A stretch of DNA of 35,979 nt, taken from contig DASUEU010000053.1 in NCBI GenBank assembly GCA_036274895.1, positions 1 to 35,979 of the forward strand, given 5' to 3'. Numbering within the stretch: position 1 is the first letter of the stretch; every line of letters begins with the position of its first letter. Positions 29,641 through 35,979 of the stretch are shown here, piece after piece. Origin of the DNA: CALMKX01 sp036274895 (GTDB lineage: Bacteria > Acidobacteriota > Thermoanaerobaculia > Multivoradales > SZUA-115). Position numbers and translations under genes: made by a program. The notes under the pieces are model-generated. The model was not told the origin of the DNA, did no database searches, and saw nothing but the letters and a program-made list of their open reading frames with translations.

Positions 29641-31296
29641 TCACTGGCCGGTCTCCGCGGGAAAGCGCCCGTCCTCGAGCTTGAGCACCCGGTCGGCCAC
29701 TGAGAAGAAGCGGTCGTCGTGAGTGATCGCCAGCACGGCCTTACCCCGCGCCTTCAGCTCGGGGAGCAGCTCGAGGTAGAAGACCCGCTTGAACTCGGGG
29801 TCCTGGTCCGCGGCCCATTCGTCGAAGACGTAGACCGGCCGGTCCTCGAGGTAGGCGACCAGGAGGGCCAGCCGCTTGCGTTGGCCCTGGGAGAGGTCGG
29901 TCGTCGAGAGCCGCCCGCCGGTGATCGAGACCTTGTGCTGCAAGTGCAGCAGCTCGAGGTAGCCGCGGGCGCGCTGGTCCGCCCCGGGCCTCTCCTCGTT
30001 GAGGCCGAAGAGGTCACCGAAGAGATGGAAGTCCGAGAACACCACCGAGAAGTGCTGGCGGTACCACTCCTGGTTCTGGGGCGTCACGGCCGTGGAGCCG
30101 AGGCGGATCTCGCCTTTCTCCGGCGTGTAGAGCCCGGTCAACAGCTTGGCCAGGGTGGTCTTGCCGCTGCCGTTGCCGCCGACCAGGAAGACCAGCTCCC
30201 CCGGTGCCAGCTCGAGGTCGATCGGGCCCAGGTGGAAGGCGCCGTCCTCGCCTTCGCCACGGTAGGCGAGCTCCACCCCGGACAGCTTGATCTCGGCCCG
30301 AGGCGCGAGACGGCCGTTCCACGTCCCCCTGGCGGCTCCGTTGGAGACCTGCGGCAGGGACCACCCCAGCCGCTCGATCTTCTGCAGGGCGACGTTGGCG
30401 CGGCCGAACATCGGCATCATGTCCAGCAACTGCACCAGCGGCCCCCGCATGTAGAGACTGGTCAGGGTGTAGCCCACCAGGTCGGCGGCGCTGAAGGCGG
30501 GCAGCACCTCGGCGCCATAGAGCAGGAGGCCGATGAACACGAAGTAGAGAACCTGGCTCCAGCTGTTGGTGGCGGCATAGACGTGAAGGCTCTGGAAGCT
30601 GAAGCGGCGATAGGCGTCAGCGCTCTCGGCGAGATCGACGTCGAAGAAGACCCGGCGGCGAGGGGCGTGCAGCTGCAGCTGCTTGACTCCCTGGGTCAGG
30701 GCCTGGAAGTGCCCTGCCAGGTGATCCCAGGCCTGGCGCGCCTGCTGGAGGGCACGCAGGGCACGGCGCTCCGGCAGCTTGACCGAGCCCACGGCCACCA
30801 GCAGGAAGCCGATCAGGACCCCCAGGAGGGGTGTCGACAGCCACGCCATGAAAACCAGGCAGCCCACCACCACCGACAGGTTGATGCACAGGGTCGGCAG
30901 GTTGACCAGGGCCGCGGTCAGCTGCTGCACGTCCTGGGTCATGGCCGCGAGCAGGGGCCCGTTGCCCACCCGCTCGAGCACCGCCAGGGGCGAAGCCACG
31001 ATCTGCCGGCAGAGGCTCATGCGCAAGTCGTAGCTGATCCGCTCGGAGAGTTTGCCCATCAGGGCTCGGGAGCCGTAGCCGGCCAGCAGGATGAGCACCA
31101 CCACCGCGGCGAAGAGCCAGCCAGAGCCGCCGGCCCCCTCTGGTGGAGCCCCCTCCCCGCCGGAGGCGACCCGCTGCAGCTGCTGGTTGATCACCGCCAT
31201 CAGGGCGGCGCCGCCGACGCCGCCCAGGGCGCCAACGGTGATCGCCCCGCCGGCCCAACCCGGGGAGCGGCGCAGCAGGAAGGCCAGAAGCTTCAT
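29641..31296 (-). CDS. Cyclic-peptide/siderophore-type ABC exporter (PvdE/SyrD-like)
   Basis: 551 aa, a half-transporter with fused membrane and ATPase domains. Six membrane helices lie in ~1-320. The nucleotide-binding domain has Walker A GGNGSGKTT (Lys379), a Q-loop region FSDFHLFGDLF, signature LSQGQ (~468), Walker B PVYVFDEWAADQDP (Asp492, Glu493) and the H-loop ITHDDRFF. The FSDFHLF and DEWAADQDP wording is characteristic of the PvdE/SyrD (cyclic peptide transporter) branch, which exports nonribosomal peptides or their precursors to the periplasm. It overlaps the terminal NRPS gene by 4 bases (ATGA, 31293-31296), so it is the export step for that product. The ECF operon begins 82 bases further with its own promoter candidate. 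Confidence 0.93.
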   Translation of the reverse strand: MKLLAFLLRRSPGWAGGAITVGALGGVGGAALMAVINQQLQRVASGGEGAPPEGAGGSGWLFAAVVVLILLAGYGSRALMGKLSERISYDLRMSLCRQIVASPLAVLERVGNGPLLAAMTQDVQQLTAALVNLPTLCINLSVVVGCLVFMAWLSTPLLGVLIGFLLVAVGSVKLPERRALRALQQARQAWDHLAGHFQALTQGVKQLQLHAPRRRVFFDVDLAESADAYRRFSFQSLHVYAATNSWSQVLYFVFIGLLLYGAEVLPAFSAADLVGYTLTSLYMRGPLVQLLDMMPMFGRANVALQKIERLGWSLPQVSNGAARGTWNGRLAPRAEIKLSGVELAYRGEGEDGAFHLGPIDLELAPGELVFLVGGNGSGKTTLAKLLTGLYTPEKGEIRLGSTAVTPQNQEWYRQHFSVVFSDFHLFGDLFGLNEERPGADQRARGYLELLHLQHKVSITGGRLSTTDLSQGQRKRLALLVAYLEDRPVYVFDEWAADQDPEFKRVFYLELLPELKARGKAVLAITHDDRFFSVADRVLKLEDGRFPAETGQ

Positions 31297-34200
31297 GATT
31301 TCTCCACGCCGCGGAGCAAGGTGGCGAGCTCTGTCACGCCGGGCTCCTGCAGCATTCCGAAGTGGTCGCCGGCGACGATGCGGACTTCGGCTCGAGGGAG
31401 CGAGGGCTCCCAGGCCGCCAGCCAGCCGTTGCGGGCGATGGCGCCCTCTCCTGCCAGCACCAACAGCACCGGCTCCGGGTAGGGCTCCGCTCGATAGGCC
31501 AGCGCGGCCTCGACGTTGCCACGGTAGACCTCCAACCTGCGCTCGAGATCGGTCAATCCTACGTCAGGGGGTAGGAGCCGGTGTCGGTGGGCGAGCTCGA
31601 GCAGGACCCCGAGGTCACCGCTTTCGAGCGCGGCGCCAAAGAGCTCCTGGGTGTTGGCTCCAACAGTGATTCCGAGGTGCCGGGCGAAGTCGCGCAGGTC
31701 GTCGTCGCGATGCCGGGGCGCCCGCGCCAGCACGGGCCCGGGGGCGCTGTCGAGCAGGCAGAGCTGGGCGATCGGCTCTCCCTGCCGGCACAGGAGCCGG
31801 GCGATCTCGAGCGCCACCAACCCCCCCATCGACCAGCCGGCCAGCCGATAGGGACCAGCCGGCTGGACCGCTCGCAGGGCCCCGAGATGAAGCTCGGCAA
31901 GTTGCTGGATGGTTGGGGCCGCGAGCGGCTCGCCGTCGATGCCGGGGGCCTGGAGGCCGTAGACGGGCTGCTTGCCGCCGAGCGCATGGGCCAGGGAGGC
32001 GAAGTCGACGACCCCACCGCCGGCACCGTGGACCAGGAAGAGGGGAAGCGCCTCGCCCTCGCTCCGGAAGGTCACCAGGAGACTCCGGCCCCTGGCCGGC
32101 TGGCCTTCCCGGCGCAGCCACCGGGCCAGCTGCTCGATCGTCGGTGCCTCGAACAGGGCAGCGACGGGAAGGGTCTGGCCGAAGTGCTTCTCGATCCGGG
32201 ACCGCAGCCGGAGGGCCAGCAGGGAGTGCCCACCGAGGGCGAAGAAGTCGTCCTCGAGAGCGATCGGCTCGCGGCCGAAAAGCTCCTGCCAAAGCTGGGT
32301 CAGCTCAATCTCGAAGCGGTCGCGAGGTGCCGAGAGGGCCCGCTCATCGCCGGTCGCCCCCCAGGCAGGAGCCGGGAGCCGCCGGCGGTCGACCTTGCCG
32401 TTCGGCGTCAGCGGCAGCTCGGACAGCTGCACCCACTCACCCGGCACCATGTACTCGGGGAGCTCGCGGGCGAGGTGCTCTCTGAGGGAAGGCGGCGACC
32501 AGGAGCCGGCGTCGGACGGCACGACGTAGGCCACCAGCCGCTGGTCTCCAGGCGGGCCGAGCCGCAGGTCCAGCGCGCAGTCCACCACGAGGGGACACCG
32601 GCGCAGCACGGCCTCGATCTCCCCCAGCTCGATGCGGAAGCCACGGATCTTGACCTGGGCGTCGGCGCGGCCCAGGAAGTCGAGCACTCCCGACGCGAGC
32701 CAGCGGACCAGGTCGCCGGTGCGGTAGAGGCGATCGCCCGGGGTGGCACCGAAGGGGTCCGGCCGGAACCGGTCGGCGGTCAGGCCGGGCCGGCGCCGGT
32801 AGCCACGGGCCAGGGACCGGCCGCCGAGCCAGAGCTCGCCGGGGACTCCCGCGGCCACGGGCTCGAGGCCGCGGTCGAGCACCAGGGTCCAGACGTTGGC
32901 GATCGGCCGGCCGAGGTCCGGCAGGCGCCCCGCAAAGCAGGCGCCCGCCACCCGGCCGGAAGTCGCCGCCACGGTGTTCTCCGTCGGCCCGTAGAGGTTG
33001 TAGAGCTCGAAGGGCGGGGGCGCGTCGCCGACCCGGGTCAGGCGGTCGCCGGCGGTCATCAGGATGCGCAGGCGCGAGAGCGCCGGCGGGGGCTCCTCGA
33101 GCACGGACATGGCGAGCGGCGTGGGCAGGAAGCAGACGGACACGGCACGCTCGGCCAGCCAGCGATGGAGGCCGCGAGCCGAGGTCAGCTCCTCGGCGGC
33201 GGGGATGGCCAGCGACGCGCCGGCGAGCAGGCAGGGCCAGAGCTCGAACACCGAGGCGTCGAAGGCGGGGCCGGCCACCAGGGTTGCGCGGTCCTCGGGG
33301 GCGATCGCGTACACGCGCTGGTACCAGCTGACGAGGTTCATCAGCCCGCCGTGCTGGATCTCGACCCCCTTCGGCCGGCCGGTCGAGCCCGAGGTGTAGA
33401 TCACGTACGCCAGGTGCTCGGGCGAGACGGACCAGCTCCGGCCCGGCGCCGGGGAAGCTCCTGCCGCATCGAGCCGGTCGACGGCGAGGCAGAGAGCGCC
33501 GCAGCCGGCAGCTCTCGGCGCCAGCTCGGCGCTGGTGAGGATCGCCCAGGCCCCCGAGTCCCGCACCATGTACTCGACTCTCTCGTCCGGATAGGCGGGA
33601 TCCACGGGGAGATAGGCGAGACCGGCCCGGGCGACGCCCAGGGTGGCGACCACGTTGTCGATCGACCGCGGCAGGAGCAGGGCGACGATGGCCTCGGGGC
33701 CGGCACCGGAGCGCTGGAGCCAGGCCGCGATGCCGTCCGAGCGCCGGACCAGCCCCGAGAAACTCCAGTGCTCCTCCCCCTCGAGAAGGGCCAGCCGCTC
33801 GGGGCACCGCTCGAGAGTGTGGTCGAAGAGGTCGAGCACCGTCGGGCTCGAGGGCGAGGCCGTGGCGGAGTCATTCCACTCCCCCAGCAGCTGCCAGCGC
33901 TCCGCGGCGGAGAGCCAGGGCAGGGCCGCCAGGGGCCTCTCCGGCCCGTCGGCCATCGCTGCGAGCAGGGTGGCCCAGCTGCGCCCCCAGCGCTCGACCG
34001 TGGTGCGGTCGAACAGGGCCGTGGCGTACTCCACGGCCACCCGCACGCCGCCGCCTTCCTCCTCGACAGCCGCCCAGGTGAGGTCGAACTTCGCGCTCCA
34101 GCGCCGCCACTCCCAACTCGAGAGGGCGAGACCCGCCACCCCCCGGCCCTGTCGCGGCGCGTTCTGCAGCACGAAGGAGACCTGAAACAGCGGCGTGAAG

Positions 34201-35979
34201 CTCGGGCTGCGCTCGGGCTCCAACTCCGCCACCAGCTTCTCGAAAGGCACTTCCTGGTGTGACCAGGCCGCCAGCAGCTCCTCTCGCACCCGGCCCCACA
34301 GCTCGGCGACCGTGGGCGAGCCCGCGAGGTCGCCGCGGACGACCAGGGTGTTGACGAAGAAGCCGATCAGATCCTCGGTCGAGCGCTCCGTGCGCCCCGC
34401 CACCGGGGTGCCCACCACCAGCCGCTCCGTGCCCGCCAGCCGGGCGAGCAGAGCCTGCAACGCCCCCAGCAGCATCATGAACAGGGTCGCCCCCTGCCGG
34501 CGGCCCCAGCCACGCAGCGTGCCGACGACCGCCGCCGGCACCGCGAAGCTCAAGGCCGAGCCGGCGCTCGAGCGCACGGCCGGGCGAGGGCGGTCCCAGG
34601 GCAGCTCGAGCAGGCCCCCCCAGCCGGCCAGACGCTGCCGCCACCAGGCCAGCTCCGAAGCCAGCAGCTCCCCGGACAACCACGAACGTTGCCACAGCGC
34701 ATAGTCCCCGTACTGCACCGGCAGCGGCGCCAGGCCCGCCGCCGCGGCATCACCGCCGGCCTGATAGAGGGCCACCAGCTCCCGGGTCAACACGCCCAGG
34801 GACCAGCCGTCGCTGGCGATGTGGTGCACCACCAGCAGCAGGCCGTGCTCGGCCGCCCCCAAGCGCACCAGGAGGCCCCGCCAGAGGGGACCTCGGGCGA
34901 GGTCGAAGCCCCGCTCCATGTCCTGCTGCATCAGCCGCCGAGCTTCCCCCTCCGCCGACCGGGCCGGCAGGCCCGAGACGTCCACCACGGGCAGAGGCCA
35001 CGGCCGCCGGGCCGCCACCACTTCCTGCCAGGCCGACTCGCCGCCGCCCGCGAAGCGAGTCCGCAGGCTCTGGTGGCGCTCCTCCACTGCTCCCAGGGAC
35101 GCCAGCAGGGCGGCCACGGACAGGTCTCCGGTGAGCCGCAGGGCCAGCGGCACGTTGTAGACCGAGCCCCCCGGCTCCCACTGCTCGAGGAACCACAGCC
35201 TCTCCTGGGCCCAAGAGAGAGGCAGCTGGTCGGCCTCCCCGGATCGACGGACACCCGCCTCGACTCCTGGCCGGGCTGCCAGGGCCGGGCGATGCCAGCC
35301 CCCCGCCTCGCGCAGCCGCTCCTCCAGGCCCGCCGCCAGGGCCACCAGGGTCGGTCGCTCGAACAGCTCCCGCAGCGGCACTTCCAGACCCAGCGTCTCG
35401 CGCAGCCGGGCCACCACCCGGGTCGCCAGCAGCGAGTGCCCCCCCAGCTCGAAGAAGCTCGCCCCACGGCCCACCCGCGCCAGGTCCAGCACCTCGCACC
35501 ACACCCCGGCCACCAGCTCCTCCACCCAGCCCTCCGGCGCCGCCCCCTGCTCCTCGCCCGCTTCCTCACCCAGCCCACCACCGGGCTCCGGCAGGGCCTT
35601 GCGGTCCACCTTGCCGTTGGGCGTCAGCGGCAGCGAGCCCAGCTCTATCCAGCGGGCCGGCACCATGTGCTCGGGCAGCCGCTCGCCCAGCCACTCGCGC
35701 AGCTGCGAGAAGGGCCGGCGCTGCCCTTCCCACACCACCCAGCCCACCAGCTGCTTGTCCCCGCCTGACCCCTCCCGCACCAGCACCACGCACTCCCGCA
35801 CCCAACCCGTGCCCAGCAGCACGGCCTCGATCTCCCCCAGCTCGATGCGGAAGCCCCGCAGCTTGACCTGGTGGTCGAAGCGGCCCAGGAACTCGACCGT
35901 CCCCCCGGCCAGCCAGCGCACCCGGTCTCCCGTACGGTAGGCCCGCTCGCCGGAGCCCTCGCCGAACGGCAGCGGCACG
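31293..35979 (-). CDS. Terminal nonribosomal peptide synthetase A-PCP-C-A-PCP-TE (5' end beyond window)
   Basis: 1,561 complete codons are visible; the GTG at the edge is an internal valine, not a start. The order is: end of an adenylation domain (YRTGD, HQVKLRGFRIELGEIEAVL, NGKVDR); PCP with GGHSLL (Ser182); condensation domain with LSWAQERLWFLEQ and HHIASDGWS (His385-386, Asp390), of the LCL-like wording; complete adenylation domain ~720-1205 with A2 AGLAYLPVDPAYP, A3 YTSGSTGRPK, A4 FDASVFELW, A5 NLYGPTE and A10 NGKVDR; PCP with GGHSLL (Ser1252); type-I thioesterase with GWSMGG (Ser1383), Asp1410 and a C-terminal GDHFGM. By alignment to GrsA I read the substrate code as D-A-F-F-M-A-L-V-A-K, which I cannot assign to an amino acid with confidence. 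The thioesterase would release the peptide by hydrolysis or cyclisation. The downstream exporter gene overlaps by 4 bases. Confidence 0.95.
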   Translation of the reverse strand, partial: VPLPFGEGSGERAYRTGDRVRWLAGGTVEFLGRFDHQVKLRGFRIELGEIEAVLLGTGWVRECVVLVREGSGGDKQLVGWVVWEGQRRPFSQLREWLGERLPEHMVPARWIELGSLPLTPNGKVDRKALPEPGGGLGEEAGEEQGAAPEGWVEELVAGVWCEVLDLARVGRGASFFELGGHSLLATRVVARLRETLGLEVPLRELFERPTLVALAAGLEERLREAGGWHRPALAARPGVEAGVRRSGEADQLPLSWAQERLWFLEQWEPGGSVYNVPLALRLTGDLSVAALLASLGAVEERHQSLRTRFAGGGESAWQEVVAARRPWPLPVVDVSGLPARSAEGEARRLMQQDMERGFDLARGPLWRGLLVRLGAAEHGLLLVVHHIASDGWSLGVLTRELVALYQAGGDAAAAGLAPLPVQYGDYALWQRSWLSGELLASELAWWRQRLAGWGGLLELPWDRPRPAVRSSAGSALSFAVPAAVVGTLRGWGRRQGATLFMMLLGALQALLARLAGTERLVVGTPVAGRTERSTEDLIGFFVNTLVVRGDLAGSPTVAELWGRVREELLAAWSHQEVPFEKLVAELEPERSPSFTPLFQVSFVLQNAPRQGRGVAGLALSSWEWRRWSAKFDLTWAAVEEEGGGVRVAVEYATALFDRTTVERWGRSWATLLAAMADGPERPLAALPWLSAAERWQLLGEWNDSATASPSSPTVLDLFDHTLERCPERLALLEGEEHWSFSGLVRRSDGIAAWLQRSGAGPEAIVALLLPRSIDNVVATLGVARAGLAYLPVDPAYPDERVEYMVRDSGAWAILTSAELAPRAAGCGALCLAVDRLDAAGASPAPGRSWSVSPEHLAYVIYTSGSTGRPKGVEIQHGGLMNLVSWYQRVYAIAPEDRATLVAGPAFDASVFELWPCLLAGASLAIPAAEELTSARGLHRWLAERAVSVCFLPTPLAMSVLEEPPPALSRLRILMTAGDRLTRVGDAPPPFELYNLYGPTENTVAATSGRVAGACFAGRLPDLGRPIANVWTLVLDRGLEPVAAGVPGELWLGGRSLARGYRRRPGLTADRFRPDPFGATPGDRLYRTGDLVRWLASGVLDFLGRADAQVKIRGFRIELGEIEAVLRRCPLVVDCALDLRLGPPGDQRLVAYVVPSDAGSWSPPSLREHLARELPEYMVPGEWVQLSELPLTPNGKVDRRRLPAPAWGATGDERALSAPRDRFEIELTQLWQELFGREPIALEDDFFALGGHSLLALRLRSRIEKHFGQTLPVAALFEAPTIEQLARWLRREGQPARGRSLLVTFRSEGEALPLFLVHGAGGGVVDFASLAHALGGKQPVYGLQAPGIDGEPLAAPTIQQLAELHLGALRAVQPAGPYRLAGWSMGGLVALEIARLLCRQGEPIAQLCLLDSAPGPVLARAPRHRDDDLRDFARHLGITVGANTQELFGAALESGDLGVLLELAHRHRLLPPDVGLTDLERRLEVYRGNVEAALAYRAEPYPEPVLLVLAGEGAIARNGWLAAWEPSLPRAEVRIVAGDHFGMLQEPGVTELATLLRGVEKS

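Noticed and set aside
29719..31482. 587-codon plus-strand open frame opposite the exporter
   Set aside because: Low-complexity Gln/Glu/His composition and no domain; the minus strand encodes an ABC exporter with all motifs.
31581..34262. 893-codon plus-strand open frame
   Set aside because: Shadow of the NRPS; no recognisable protein pattern.
35976..35978. GTG at the right edge as the NRPS start
   Set aside because: It falls in the middle of an adenylation domain, just before the YRTGD core, so the gene continues beyond the window.
1..35979. CRISPR array, tRNA, rRNA, insertion sequence or phage integrase
   Set aside because: No regularly spaced repeats, cloverleaf-like sequence, transposase or integrase frame was recognised on reading; covariance-model searches could not be run.

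Overview
The window is about 36 kb of very GC-rich bacterial DNA, densely coded and mostly transcribed leftwards (minus strand). Several features suggest an Acidobacteriota-like organism, perhaps near Thermoanaerobaculia or Holophagae. These are two MacB/FtsX-type permeases of the kind duplicated many times in acidobacterial genomes, a GlyGly-CTERM/rhombosortase pair, secreted proteins with recurrent C-terminal modules, and nonribosomal peptide synthetase (NRPS) genes. The taxonomic call is inference; no rRNA or marker gene is present. No rRNA, tRNA, CRISPR array or insertion sequence was recognised.

Left region (1-8.8 kb, minus). A tightly spaced gene string reads: two tandem secreted beta-helix paralogs, a C-terminally short MacB-like permease, a sulfatase/alkaline-phosphatase-superfamily protein, then an NRPS (condensation plus adenylation) that runs off the left edge. 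The NRPS starts at a TTG whose Shine-Dalgarno overlaps the sulfatase stop codon. Its adenylation domain lacks about 48 residues, including core A2, compared with the NRPS at the other end of the window.

9-11.6 kb (minus): nrfH-nrfA, a membrane-anchored ammonia-forming nitrite reductase whose first haem site is CxxCH rather than CxxCK, and a small cysteine-rich secreted protein. 11.7-14.3 kb: a RecQ helicase gene (plus) converges on a BrnT-type toxin and a non-BrnA antitoxin (minus). 14.4-18.7 kb: two secreted repeat or propeller proteins and a DUF2071 protein.

18.7-21.8 kb (minus): a secreted metal-dependent hydrolase-like gene is followed by a two-gene cassette, a GlyGly-CTERM rhombotarget lipoprotein and a rhombosortase with a 4-base overlap. 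A degenerate copy of the hydrolase gene's 3' end, including its terminator hairpin, lies on the far side of the cassette. The cassette is therefore bracketed by imperfect direct repeats. 21.9-23.8 kb: a haem-binding protein gene diverges from an acyl-CoA dehydrogenase gene.

23.8-29.6 kb (minus): a six-gene ECF sigma operon encodes a DUF6249-like membrane protein, sigma factor, anti-sigma factor, complete MacB-like permease, DUF4097-type adhesin-like protein and TPR protein. A candidate ECF promoter (GCAACC, 16 bases, CGTCT) precedes the first gene. 29.6-36 kb (minus): a terminal NRPS gene (A-PCP-C-A-PCP-TE, 5' end outside the window) overlaps by 4 bases a PvdE/SyrD-type peptide exporter.
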